Shown: positions 16,329 through 25,386, counted from the stretch's first letter. The stretch: DNA of 64,000 nt from Friedmanniella luteola (GCF_900105065.1 NZ_LT629749.1:1178001-1242000), one strand, 5' to 3'. Translations and numbers: made by a program. Notes: generated by a model from the letters alone, not told the origin.

Positions 16329-17690
16329 ATGACCACCGAGGTCGAGGCAGCCGACCGGCTGCCCGAGTACGCACCGACGGTGCCCGTCGACGAGGCGCCG
16401 CTGGGGGCGCTGGGCGACGAGCCGATCCCGTTCGCCGTGGAGGCCATCCGCGCCGACTTCCCCATCCTCGAGCGGACGGCCGGGGACTGGCCGCTGGTCT
16501 ACCTGGACAGCGCCAACACCTCGCAGAAGCCGCGGGTGGTCGTCGAGGCGATCGAGGACCACTACCTCAACCACAACGCCAACGTCGCCCGGGCCATGCA
16601 CCTGCTCGGCGGCGAGGCGACGGAGGCGTTCGAGGGGGCCCGCGCGACGCTGGCGAACTTCGTCGGCGCGGCGCGCTCCGAGGAGATCGTCTTCACCAAG
16701 AACGCGTCGGAGGCGCTGAACCTCTGCGCGCACACGCTCGGGGCGCGTTTGCGGCCCGGCGACGAGATCGTGATCTCGGTGATGGAGCACCACTCCAACA
16801 TCGTGCCGTGGCAGCTGCTCGCCGAGCGGACCGGCGCCGTGCTGCGCTGGTACGACGTGACCGAGGACGGCCGCCTCGACCTCGAGGGTGCGGTGCGGGA
16901 CGGGCTGCTCAACGAGCGGACCAAGATCGTGTCGGTCGTGCACGTCTCCAACGTGCTGGGCACCGTCAACCCGGTCGCGCAGATCGCCGCCGCGGCGCAC
17001 GCCGTCGGGGCGGTCGTGGTCGTCGACGCGTCGCAGTCGGTCCCGCAGATGCCCGTGGACGTCCAGGCGCTGGGCGCCGACCTGCTGGTGTTCACCGGCC
17101 ACAAGATGGTCGGTCCGACCGGCATCGGCGTCCTCTGGGGCCGCTACGACCTGCTCGCCGAGCTGCCGCCGTTCCTCGGTGGCGGGGAGATGATCGAGGT
17201 CGTCAAGATGAGCGGCTCGACGTTCGCCCCGCCGCCGCACCGCTTCGAGGCCGGCACGCCGCCGATCGCCCAGGCGGTCGGCCTGGCCACGGCGGCCAGC
17301 TACCTCAGCGACCTCGGCCTGGACCAGATCGCCGCCCACGAGCAGGACATCACCGCCTACGCACTGCAGGGCCTGGCCGGAGTGCCGGGTCTCCGGGTCG
17401 TCGGTCCCGCCGAGCCCGTCGACCGGGGCGGGGCGATCTCCTTCACGCTGGGCGACATCCACCCGCACGACGTCAGCCAGCTGCTGGACTCCCGGGGCAT
17501 CGCCGTCCGCGGCGGCCACCACTGCGCCCGACCGCTGCACGAGCGCTTCGGGGTCCAGTCCTCGACCCGCGCCTCGTTCTACCTGTACACGACCCGCGCG
17601 GAAATAGACGCGCTGGTCGACGGGTTGGACTACACCGTGAAGTTCTTCGCCCGCGGCTCGGCCGCCCCAGGACCAGGACGTGCACGGTGA
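16329..17690 (+). CDS. sufS: cysteine desulfurase SufS
   Basis: PLP enzyme that removes sulfur from cysteine as a persulfide for SufU. Seen: PLP lysine in TGHKMVGPTG (about K259), the histidine of EHHSNIVPW, and the catalytic cysteine in GGHHCARP (about C399). 453 residues, with about 35 extra N-terminal residues (Pro/Glu-rich) before the family start AIRADFPILER; an internal start is possible but lacks a better ribosome site. The stop overlaps the sufU GTG by 4 bases. Confidence 0.95.
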   Translation: MTTEVEAADRLPEYAPTVPVDEAPLGALGDEPIPFAVEAIRADFPILERTAGDWPLVYLDSANTSQKPRVVVEAIEDHYLNHNANVARAMHLLGGEATEAFEGARATLANFVGAARSEEIVFTKNASEALNLCAHTLGARLRPGDEIVISVMEHHSNIVPWQLLAERTGAVLRWYDVTEDGRLDLEGAVRDGLLNERTKIVSVVHVSNVLGTVNPVAQIAAAAHAVGAVVVVDASQSVPQMPVDVQALGADLLVFTGHKMVGPTGIGVLWGRYDLLAELPPFLGGGEMIEVVKMSGSTFAPPPHRFEAGTPPIAQAVGLATAASYLSDLGLDQIAAHEQDITAYALQGLAGVPGLRVVGPAEPVDRGGAISFTLGDIHPHDVSQLLDSRGIAVRGGHHCARPLHERFGVQSSTRASFYLYTTRAEIDALVDGLDYTVKFFARGSAAPGPGRAR

Positions 17691-18175
17691 AGGTCGACGA
17701 CCTGTACCAGGAGATCATCCTCGACCACTACCGGGCCAAGCACCACAGCGGACTGCGCGACCCGTACGAGGCCGAGGTGCACCACGTCAACCCCAGCTGC
17801 GGGGACGAGGTGACGCTCCGCGTCCACCTCGACGGGGACACCGTCGGCGACGTCTCGTACGAGGGGCTGGGCTGCTCGATCTCCCAGGCCTCGACGTCGG
17901 TGATGAGCGATCTCGTCATCGGCAAGCCCGTGAGCCACGGGTTGGAGCTGCACGAGGAGTTCCTCACGCTCATGCAGAGCAAGGGCGCGCTGGAGCCCGA
18001 CGAGGACCGGCTGGAGGACGGGATCGCCTTCGCCGGCGTCTCGAAGTTCCCGGCGCGCGTGAAGTGCGCGCTGCTGGGCTGGTCGGCGTTCAAGGACGCC
18101 GCCCTGCGCGCGCAGGCCGACCACGCCTTCGAGGGTCACAGCCGCACCACCGACGATCAGGGAGCCGCACGATGA
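17687..18175 (+). CDS. sufU: SufU sulfur-transfer protein
   Basis: Zinc-dependent sulfurtransferase that takes the persulfide from SufS. Seen: the three family cysteines C38, C63 and C127 and aspartate D40 (NPSCGDEVT), which hold zinc in SufU, and the insertion around residues 98-112 that separates SufU from scaffold IscU. 162 residues from a GTG that overlaps the sufS stop (GTGA). Its C-terminus overlaps the next gene by 4 bases. Confidence 0.95.
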   Translation: MKVDDLYQEIILDHYRAKHHSGLRDPYEAEVHHVNPSCGDEVTLRVHLDGDTVGDVSYEGLGCSISQASTSVMSDLVIGKPVSHGLELHEEFLTLMQSKGALEPDEDRLEDGIAFAGVSKFPARVKCALLGWSAFKDAALRAQADHAFEGHSRTTDDQGAAR

Positions 18176-18606
18176 CCGACACGCACCTGGGGACCGACAC
18201 CCCGACGAGCACCGAGACCGGCACGACCGAGGTCGCCCCGCGGCCGTCGGACCTGGTGACCGACCAGCTGCCCGCCGCCGACGCCGCCTGGAGCGCGCGA
18301 CCCAGTGTGGAGGACCTCGAGGAGGCCCTCAAGGACGTCGTCGACCCCGAGCTCGGCATCAACGTCGTCGACCTGGGGCTGATCTACGGCCTCACCCTCG
18401 AGGACGACGGCAACCTGACCATCGACATGACCCTCACCTCGGCGGCCTGCCCGCTGACTGACGTGATCGAGGACCAGACGGCCTCGGCGCTCGAGGGCCT
18501 GGTCAACGGCTTCGTCATCAACTGGGTCTGGATGCCCCCGTGGGGGCTGGAGAAGATCAGCGACGACGGCCGCGAGCAGCTGCGGGCCCTGGGCTTCAAC
18601 GTCTAG
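18172..18606 (+). CDS. sufT: SufT-like DUF59 (MIP18 family) protein
   Basis: Fe-S maturation factor of the DUF59/MIP18 family. Seen: LKDVVDPELGINVVDLGLIY, TLTSAACPLTDVIE with the single conserved cysteine, and VWMPPWGLEKIS. The conserved domain occupies residues 45-144; the first 44 residues are Thr/Pro-rich and probably disordered. Last gene of the suf operon, as in mycobacteria. ATG overlaps sufU by 4 bases. Confidence 0.93.
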   Translation: MTDTHLGTDTPTSTETGTTEVAPRPSDLVTDQLPAADAAWSARPSVEDLEEALKDVVDPELGINVVDLGLIYGLTLEDDGNLTIDMTLTSAACPLTDVIEDQTASALEGLVNGFVINWVWMPPWGLEKISDDGREQLRALGFNV

Positions 18607-18653
18607 TCGGGCTTTCTGCCGCGGGTTTGTCGGGCTTGGTTCCGCTGGGGTCG

Positions 18654-18770
18654 GGCGGGGCCTGGTGAGGGCTGGGCGAAACCTGCCCCTCGTCTTCCTG
18701 CGCCCGCTCAGCCCGGCCCTGATCGGGCTTCACGCATCTCAGGTTCGACCAGCCCTCACCAGGCCCCGCC
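18654..18770. repeat. 22-bp perfect inverted repeat after the suf operon
   Basis: The arm at 18654-18675 (GGCGGGGCCTGG...) is exactly complementary to 18749-18770, with partial pairing continuing inward (CGAAACCT with AGGTTCG). The 73-nt interior holds no gene. It lies 48 bases after the sufT stop and could end the suf transcript or be the remnant of a small palindromic element. TCGGGCTT occurs three times around it (18607, 18630, 18724). Between this repeat and the next (18771-19043) I see no gene; only a short hairpin at 18943-18962 (GACCTGGGC and GCCCGGGTC). Confidence 0.75.
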
Positions 18771-19043
18771 GACCCGAGCTCCCTGCTCCGGCCGCGGCCT
18801 CAGCGCCCTCAGCGTTGCGCCCGGTCCCGGCTGGGCGGACGGGTCGCTGATCCTCCCTTGGTCGCGGTCTTCGTGGTGGCGTCCGTGCCCGGGTGGCACT
18901 CCGGGTGAGCCCGAGAACAGGCGGTCGGGGCAGGGAATGCGGGACCTGGGCAAGCCCGGGTCATCGAGCAGCGTTCGTGGCCAGCAGGGTGGGGACGGAC
19001 TTTCTCGGCCCGGCAGCGCGTTGAGGTGCTGCGAGGCGGGGTC

Positions 19044-19162
19044 GTGAGGTTCGAGGGGCCGGCGTAGACAACCTAAGATGCTTGAGTCCCGAGCACCGCT
19101 GGTGTTGCGCGGTCGGCCTCGGCCGAGGGGCAGGTTGTCCTAGCCGGCCCCTCGAACCGCAC
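19044..19162 (+). promoter_or_regulatory. candidate attenuator: long hairpin around a leader ORF, upstream of the ABC-F gene
   Basis: Arms at 19044-19074 and 19132-19162 pair over 31 positions with a perfect 16-bp core (GGTTCGAGGGGCCGGC with its complement). The loop carries a 21-codon ORF (19078-19143) whose stop lies in the right arm. A competing hairpin can form between CGAGGGGC (19124-19131) and GCCCCTCG (19147-19154). Mutually exclusive structures with a short ORF are the signature of ribosome-mediated attenuation, known for several antibiotic-responsive ABC-F genes. If transcription starts at the -10-like TAGACA (19065-19070), the left arm would not be in the RNA. Confidence 0.5.
19078..19143 (+). 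CDS. putative 21-residue leader peptide
   Basis: ATG at 19078 to TAG at 19141-19143, beginning MLESRAPLVL and continuing with alternating Arg, Pro and Gly (six Arg in all). Arg/Pro-rich nascent chains are prone to stall or respond to ribosome-binding drugs. A TAGACA hexamer 7 nt upstream could make it leaderless; there is no Shine-Dalgarno site. Supported only by its position inside the hairpin and ahead of an ABC-F gene. Confidence 0.4.
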   Translation: MLESRAPLVLRGRPRPRGRLS

Positions 19163-19224
19163 GGCGCCGCCGGACCCAGCCACCTAGAGCCAAGCCGAAG
19201 CACGAAGAGAGTCACGGGAACACC

Positions 19225-20820
<1,596 letters not shown>

Positions 20821-20823
<3 letters not shown>

Positions 20824-20904
20824 TCATGGTCCGCCGCGGCGGGCGCTCATGATCACCCGACGGGCCCGGTGCTTGCCCCATGATCACCAGCCGACGATCA
20901 TGGT
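20821..20904. repeat. cluster of four CATGATCA-type sites
   Basis: Four copies of a 10-bp motif, consensus CCATGATCA: 20821-20830 and 20895-20904 on the minus strand, 20846-20855 and 20877-20886 on the plus strand. They fill the gap between the ABC-F stop and the HTH gene start. AT-containing palindromes this dense are unusual in this DNA and look like operator sites, perhaps for the HTH protein itself. Confidence 0.55.
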
Positions 20905-20944
20905 GCCGACGTCGCGCGACCGCGACCTCAGCACAGGAGGCATC

Positions 20945-21616
20945 GTGGGCGAGGCACTGGCACGAGGATCGCGGATCACCGGGACGCAGCGGGCCGAGCT
21001 CGCCGCCCGGCTGGGCCGGCGCTACGCGGCGGGGGAGAGCATCCGAGCGATCGCGGAGGACGCGGGCCGGTCGTTCGGCTTCGTGCACGGCCTGGTGAAG
21101 GAGTCCGGCGTCGACCTCCGAGGTCGCGGGGGCGCCACCCGCGGTCCGGCGGCGCGCGGGGGGTCCCCGACCCCGGCCCAGGAGCCCGCTCGGGAGCGTG
21201 CTGTCGCGGCGCCGGTCCCCGCCGCGGTCGCGACCGCCGCCGACCAGCCGGCCGGCGGCGGGAAGAGCGCAGCACGGACGAGGGCGGAGGACGCCAAGTC
21301 CCCGAGCAAGGACGGCCCGAGCAAGGACGGCCCGAGCAAGGACGGCCCGAGCAAGGACGGCCCGAGCAAGGACAGCAAGGGCAAGGACAGCAAGGGCAAG
21401 GACAGCAAGGGCAAGGACAGCAAGGGCAAGGACAGCAAGGGCAAGGACAGCAAGGGCAAGGACAGCAAGGGCAAGGACAGCAAGGGCAAGGGCGGCCAGG
21501 GCAAGGACGACAAGAGCAGCGCCCGGGACGGCAAGGGCAAGAACGGCAAGGGCAAGGGCAAGGACGGCACGGGCAAGGACAGGAAGGGCGGCGGGAAGGG
21601 CGGGGGCAAGCGCTGA
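20945..21616 (+). CDS. small HTH protein with a repetitive lysine-rich tail
   Basis: Residues 1-60 hold a resolvase/Hin-type helix-turn-helix (AELAARLGRRYAAGESIRAIAEDAGRSFGFVHGLVKESG), like the 63-residue protein Rv1473A beside Rv1473 in M. tuberculosis. The rest, to residue 223, is low-complexity: an Ala/Pro linker, four PSKDG repeats, eight DSKGK repeats and a Lys/Gly end, resembling histone H1-like tails that bind DNA. The GTG at 20945 has AGGAGG 5 bases upstream. No enzyme domain. Probably a nucleoid or local transcription factor (inference). Confidence 0.8.
   Translation: MGEALARGSRITGTQRAELAARLGRRYAAGESIRAIAEDAGRSFGFVHGLVKESGVDLRGRGGATRGPAARGGSPTPAQEPARERAVAAPVPAAVATAADQPAGGGKSAARTRAEDAKSPSKDGPSKDGPSKDGPSKDGPSKDSKGKDSKGKDSKGKDSKGKDSKGKDSKGKDSKGKDSKGKGGQGKDDKSSARDGKGKNGKGKGKDGTGKDRKGGGKGGGKR
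21301..21490 (+). repeat. 15-bp coding minisatellites (4 + 8 copies)
   Basis: Four head-to-tail copies of CCCGAGCAAGGACGG (21301-21360) encode PSKDG. After a 10-base partial copy, eight identical copies of GACAGCAAGGGCAAG (21371-21490) encode DSKGK. Repeat units are multiples of three, so copy-number change keeps the frame. Confidence 0.95.
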
Positions 21617-21675
21617 GCGGGTCGGGGCCCGACGCCGACGGCGGCCGCCCGCTGCCCGGTGGCGTCACGCTGGTC

Positions 21676-22425
21676 GTGGACGGTCCGGTCGCCTCCGTCT
21701 GGCTCGACCGGCCCGAGGTGCGCAACGCGCAGACCTTCGCCACCTGGGCGTCCCTGGCCCGCGTGCCCGGGCTGCTGCCCGCCGAGGTGCGGGTGGTGCT
21801 GCTGCGGTCGACCGGTCCCGACTTCAGCGCGGGACTCGACCTGCGCCAGCTCCGGCCGGGCGGCATCGCCGAGGGATCGGTGGACGCTCTGCTGCCCGGC
21901 TCGGACGCCGAGCTCGCGGACGCCATCGCGACCTTCCAGCAGGCGTTCACCCCGTGGCGGGACCTGCCGGCCGTCGTCGTCGCGGTCGTGCAGGGTCGGG
22001 CCCTGGGCGCCGGCCTCCAGCTGGCGCTGGCGGCCGACCTCCGGGTGGTCGCCGCGGACGCCCAGCTGGTCGTGGCGGAGTCGCGGCTGGGCCTGGTCCC
22101 CGACCTCGGCGGCACCGCGGCGCTGGTCGAGCTGGTCGGCTACAGCCGCACCCTCGAGCTCTGCCTGCTCGGCCGGCCCGTGGCCGCCGCCGAGGCCCTG
22201 GCCTGGGGGCTGGTCAGCCGGGTCGCCGGCGCGGAGGGCCTGGACGTGGCCGTCGACGCGCTGGCCGCCGGGCTGCTGGCCCTGCCCGCTCCCGTCCTGA
22301 GGGCCACCAAGCGGCTGGTGGCCGGAGCGGTCGAGCGGACGGCGGCGGAGCAGCGGGTCGCCGAGCGGGCCGCACAGGTCCCCCTGCTGCGGGCGGCCGC
22401 CGGCCGGGTCAGCCGGGGCGCCTGA
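21676..22425 (+). CDS. enoyl-CoA hydratase/isomerase family protein
   Basis: Crotonase-fold enzyme acting on acyl-CoA. Seen: DRPEVRNAQT, the oxyanion-hole segments GPDFSAGLDL and GRALGAGLQLALAADLRV, and ESRLGLVPDLGGT. The usual two catalytic glutamates are not both evident (AGLQLALAADL then ESRLGLVPD), so hydratase, isomerase or other crotonase chemistry cannot be decided. Equivalent in position to EchA12 (Rv1472). The start is a problem: similarity begins upstream at about 21661 (GGVTLVVDGPVASVWL), but the only canonical start is GTG 21676; a CTG at 21613 overlapping the previous stop is possible. 249 residues from GTG. Confidence 0.85.
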   Translation: MDGPVASVWLDRPEVRNAQTFATWASLARVPGLLPAEVRVVLLRSTGPDFSAGLDLRQLRPGGIAEGSVDALLPGSDAELADAIATFQQAFTPWRDLPAVVVAVVQGRALGAGLQLALAADLRVVAADAQLVVAESRLGLVPDLGGTAALVELVGYSRTLELCLLGRPVAAAEALAWGLVSRVAGAEGLDVAVDALAAGLLALPAPVLRATKRLVAGAVERTAAEQRVAERAAQVPLLRAAAGRVSRGA

Positions 22426-23269
22426 CCCAGGTCGAGACGGCGACCGCCACCGTGGTGCGCACCGGGTCGGGGAGGTCCTCGACGCGGGACGCCAGCTCGC
22501 CGGCGTCGACGTGGAAGGCGTTCGGTCCCATCGCCACCAGGTCCAGCACGACCGGCCGCTCCCAGGCCGCCTCGAACCGGACGTCGACCTCGACGGCGGC
22601 CGTGAAGTGGTCCGCCAGCCTGGCCGCCAGCCGCGCCTGCTTCGCCGGTGCCACCTCCAGCAGCCCCAGCGCCTGCCGGACCTCCTGCAGGTGGTCAGGC
22701 CGCGGGGTCACCACCACCAGAACACCGTCGGGGCGCAGCACCCGCGCGAACTCCGCCGCGTTGCGGGGGGCGAAGACGCTGGTCACCACGTCCAGCGCGC
22801 TGTCGGCGAGCGGCAGGTCGGCCCAGGCGTCGGCCACGACCACGCCCAGCTGCGGGTGGGTCCGCGCCGCCCGGCGCGCCGCGGCGGCGGAGATGTCCAC
22901 CGCGACGGCACGGCCGCCCAGCCCCGTGAGCAGCGCGTCCGTGTAGTAGCCGGTGCCGGCGCCGACCTCGAGCAGGGTGGGGGCGCCCGGCCGCTGGGCC
23001 CGGACGGACGTCAGCGCCGAGGCCGCGGCGTCGACGAGCGCTGCCGCCACCGGGGCGTAGGCGCCGCCGCCCAGGAAGCGCTCGCGGGCCGCGACCATGG
23101 CGGGGCTGTCCGCGTGCTGCGGGGGCCGAGCCCCCAGCAGGTTGAGGTAGCCCTGCCGGGCCAGGTCGAACCGGTGGCCTGCGGCACAGCGCACCCCGCC
23201 GCCGTCGAGGGTGAAGGGCTGCCGGCAGACCGGGCAGCGGAGCAGGTCGAGGACCTCGGCGACGCTCAC
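22409..23269 (-). CDS. RlmA-like 23S rRNA (guanine-N1) methyltransferase
   Basis: SAM-dependent methyltransferase of the RlmA/TlrB class, which modify G745 or G748 of 23S rRNA. Seen: an N-terminal zinc-binding segment LRCPVCRQPF...VRCAAGHRFD, the family line ARQGYLNLL, and the SAM site LLEVGAGTGYYTDALL followed by VAVDISAAA. 286 residues. G748-type methylation gives tylosin-class resistance in producers, but most actinobacterial copies are housekeeping. The GTG at 23269 overlaps the SDR stop by 4 bases. The 3' end overlaps the convergent crotonase gene by 17 bases. Confidence 0.88.
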   Translation of the reverse strand: MSVAEVLDLLRCPVCRQPFTLDGGGVRCAAGHRFDLARQGYLNLLGARPPQHADSPAMVAARERFLGGGAYAPVAAALVDAAASALTSVRAQRPGAPTLLEVGAGTGYYTDALLTGLGGRAVAVDISAAAARRAARTHPQLGVVVADAWADLPLADSALDVVTSVFAPRNAAEFARVLRPDGVLVVVTPRPDHLQEVRQALGLLEVAPAKQARLAARLADHFTAAVEVDVRFEAAWERPVVLDLVAMGPNAFHVDAGELASRVEDLPDPVRTTVAVAVSTWVRRPG

Positions 23270-24045
23270 AGCGTGCGCAGGGCCCCGCCCTCGACGGGGA
23301 TGACGCAGCCGGTGAGGTAGGAGGCGGCGGGGGAGAGGACGAAGGCGGCGACCCGGCCGAACTCCTCCGGCTGCCCGTAGCGCCGCAGCGGGATCCCCGC
23401 CTCGGCCGCCCGCCGGGCAGCCGCCGGGTCCTCGGCGAGGCCGTCGAGGTGCTGCACCCGCTCGGTGTCCACCCGGCCCGGCATCAGGCCGACGACGCGG
23501 GTGCCGTCCGGCCCCACCTCGTCGGCCAGCTGCTTGACCAGCATGCCGAGGCCGGGACGCAGCCCGTTCGACGCGGCGAGGCCGCCGACCGGCGACTTCA
23601 CCGACGTGGAGAGGACCCAGCCGACGGCGAGGTCGGGAGCCGTGCCGGCCTGCAGCACCGCCTCGGTGACGCCGAGCGCGGCCAGGAAGACGCTGCCGAA
23701 CGCCTCCCGCCACTGCTCGGCGGTGGTGCTGCGGACGCTGCCGGCGGCCGGCCCCCCGACGCTGACCAGGGCCCCGTCGAGCCGGCCGAAGGTCTCCAGG
23801 GCCACAGCGGCGGCGCGCGGGCCGGTCGCGGGGTCGGCGACGTCGGCAGTGAGCGCGACGGCCGCAGGTCCGTCCCCGGACCGGGTCGCGTCCAGCGCGG
23901 CCACCACCTCGGCGAGCACCTCGCCGCGGCGGGCGACGACGACCACCCGGGCGCCCTCCGCGACGAGCGCGGCGGCGCTGGCCCGACCCAGGCCGCTGCT
24001 CGCGGCGGTGACGACGAAGGTGCGTCCGGTCAGGCCGAGGTCCAT
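23266..24045 (-). CDS. SDR family protein lacking the YxxxK active site
   Basis: Rossmann-fold short-chain dehydrogenase relative. Seen: cofactor motif VTAASSGLGRA, ALTADVAD, and the C-terminal PEEFGRVAAFVLSPAASYLTGCVIPVEGG. The active-site serine is present (STSVKS) but the position of the catalytic Tyr-x-x-x-Lys reads NGLR within SNGLRPGL. This SNxLRPG form occurs in a recognised subgroup of SDRs, so it is probably a natural variant rather than decay. 259 residues. Leaderless promoter at 24052-24057; co-transcribed with the methyltransferase. Confidence 0.88.
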   Translation of the reverse strand: MDLGLTGRTFVVTAASSGLGRASAAALVAEGARVVVVARRGEVLAEVVAALDATRSGDGPAAVALTADVADPATGPRAAAVALETFGRLDGALVSVGGPAAGSVRSTTAEQWREAFGSVFLAALGVTEAVLQAGTAPDLAVGWVLSTSVKSPVGGLAASNGLRPGLGMLVKQLADEVGPDGTRVVGLMPGRVDTERVQHLDGLAEDPAAARRAAEAGIPLRRYGQPEEFGRVAAFVLSPAASYLTGCVIPVEGGALRTL

Positions 24046-24051
24046 GGGATG

Positions 24052-24057
24052 AGCGTA
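24052..24057 (-). promoter_or_regulatory. leaderless -10 box for the SDR-methyltransferase operon
   Basis: Minus-strand TACGCT, then CATCCC, then the ATG at 24045. Confidence 0.5.
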
Positions 24058-24230
24058 GGCGCATCGTCTTGTCCTCGGTCCGCTCGGACCCGAACTGCGC
24101 TGCGATCCCCGGACGCCGTCGTCCGCGGCGCGCCGAGCGGGTGCTGGTCGGGTCGACGCCGGCAGGCCATGCCGCCGTCTCGGTCGGAGGGCAGTCCACC
24201 CGTCCGGGCACACGGATCGGGCGACAGGGG

Positions 24231-24995
24231 TTACAGCCCGATCCGCGTCCGAGCGGAGCGAGGACCCACGACACGCCGCTCCTCGCGACGGGCGCGGAGG
24301 TCGCCGCGGATGAAGACGACCACGCCGGCCAGGCCGATGGCGGTGAACATGAACCACTGCACGGCGTACCAGAAGTGCGGGCCGTCGGAGATCTCCGGCA
24401 GCAGGACGGGCTCGAAGTCGCCGGTCTGGGGCGGGTCGACGGTGAGCAGCCCGATGTAGCCGTTGACGACGGGGTAGGGCAGCGTCTTGGCGATCGCGGT
24501 TGAGCTGATCAGCCGCATCTGGCCGTCGACGGGACGGGTGGCCGCGCCCCGGCCCCGCTCGTCGCGGCGGACGTGGCCCACCACGGTGACCTCGCCGGCG
24601 GGCGGGACCGGAGCGGCCGTCGGGATCGGCTCGCCCTTCGCGAGCCGGACGAAGCCGCGGTCCACCAGCACCGTCCCGGCCGGGGTGCGCAACGGCGTGA
24701 CCACCTCGTAGCCGTTGGCGCCGCCGTTGCTGCGGTAGCGCAGCACGTACTGGTGGTCGGCGTCGAAGGTGCCGCGGGCCTCGACGCGCTGCCACTGGTC
24801 GGGCTCGGCGATCGGACGGGTGAACACCTGCGCGAAGGGCACGACCGGGTCGGCCTCGTTGGCCAGGGTGTCGCGGTTGCGCTGCTGGCGCTGGTCCAGC
24901 CGGTCCAGCTGCCACTCCCCGAGGTTGACGAAGACCGAGCCCAGCACGGCCACGAACACCACGAGCAGGGTCCAGCGGACCCACAGACGACGCAC
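24231..24995 (-). CDS. SURF1 family cytochrome oxidase assembly protein
   Basis: Helps insert heme A into cytochrome c oxidase. Seen: an N-terminal membrane helix (LWVRWTLLVVFVAVLGSVF), the family LGEWQLDRLDQRQ, a periplasmic beta domain with GTFDADHQYVLRYRSNGGANGYEVVTPL and VDRGFVRLAKG, and a C-terminal helix after GPHFWYAVQWFMFTAIG. 254 residues. GTG start with a TACCCT box 6 nt before it. It pairs functionally with ctaA at 6 kb, though not in the same operon. Confidence 0.92.
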   Translation of the reverse strand: MRRLWVRWTLLVVFVAVLGSVFVNLGEWQLDRLDQRQQRNRDTLANEADPVVPFAQVFTRPIAEPDQWQRVEARGTFDADHQYVLRYRSNGGANGYEVVTPLRTPAGTVLVDRGFVRLAKGEPIPTAAPVPPAGEVTVVGHVRRDERGRGAATRPVDGQMRLISSTAIAKTLPYPVVNGYIGLLTVDPPQTGDFEPVLLPEISDGPHFWYAVQWFMFTAIGLAGVVVFIRGDLRARREERRVVGPRSARTRIGL

Positions 24996-25001
24996 GGCGC
25001 C

Positions 25002-25007
25002 AGGGTA
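25002..25007 (-). promoter_or_regulatory. leaderless -10 box for SURF1
   Basis: Minus-strand TACCCT, then GGCGCC, then the GTG at 24995. Confidence 0.5.
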
Positions 25008-25035
25008 CGCGCCGCCCGGGCGCGACTGCCCTGGC

Positions 25036-25293
25036 TCAGCCCGGGCTGTCCTGGGCCTGCGGGCCGGGTTCGGCCAGCAGGTTGGTCAGCGTTCGGGCCG
25101 CGTCCTCCAGCGGGAGGCCCCGGCCGACGGCCACGCCGGCGAGGAACGTGGTCAGCGGGGCCGCCACCCGCTCGACCTCGTGCGCGGCGTCCCGGGCCAG
25201 GTCCAGCAGCACCGAGACCTCCGTCTCCGTCAACGCCCCACCGGGCAGGTCCAGTCGCTGGGCGACCGCCTCCAGCCACTCCGTCAGCTCCAT
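25036..25293 (-). CDS. DUF6457 small protein
   Basis: 85 residues, all helical, starting MELTEWLEAVAQRLDL and with the family block LLDLARDAAHEVERVAAPLTTFLAGVA split by short turns. DUF6457 domains are found alone or fused to MobA-type molybdenum cofactor proteins, and here it is divergent from fdhD, which fits a molybdoenzyme role. The ATG has GGAGGAGG about 7 bases upstream. Confidence 0.85.
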   Translation of the reverse strand: MELTEWLEAVAQRLDLPGGALTETEVSVLLDLARDAAHEVERVAAPLTTFLAGVAVGRGLPLEDAARTLTNLLAEPGPQAQDSPG

Positions 25294-25374
25294 GGCCGAC
25301 CTCCTCCGCCGCCGCGCGACGTCCTCGGCGACGTCCGGCGGGCCCGGCGGTCGCGACCGTCAGGTACCCGGTGC

Positions 25375-25380
25375 CAGGAT
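25375..25380 (+). promoter_or_regulatory. probable leaderless -10 box for fdhD
   Basis: CAGGAT, one base from TANNNT, followed by 6 nt and the ATG at 25387. Confidence 0.3.
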
Positions 25381-25386
25381 GATGGC

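Noticed and set aside
18741-19055. tRNA-like GGTTCGA words in the suf/ABC-F gap
   Set aside because: They lack T-arm stems and any cloverleaf context; they are parts of the two inverted repeats.
21301-21490. CRISPR-like repeat array
   Set aside because: The repeats are 15 bp with no spacers, are in frame with a protein and there are no cas genes.
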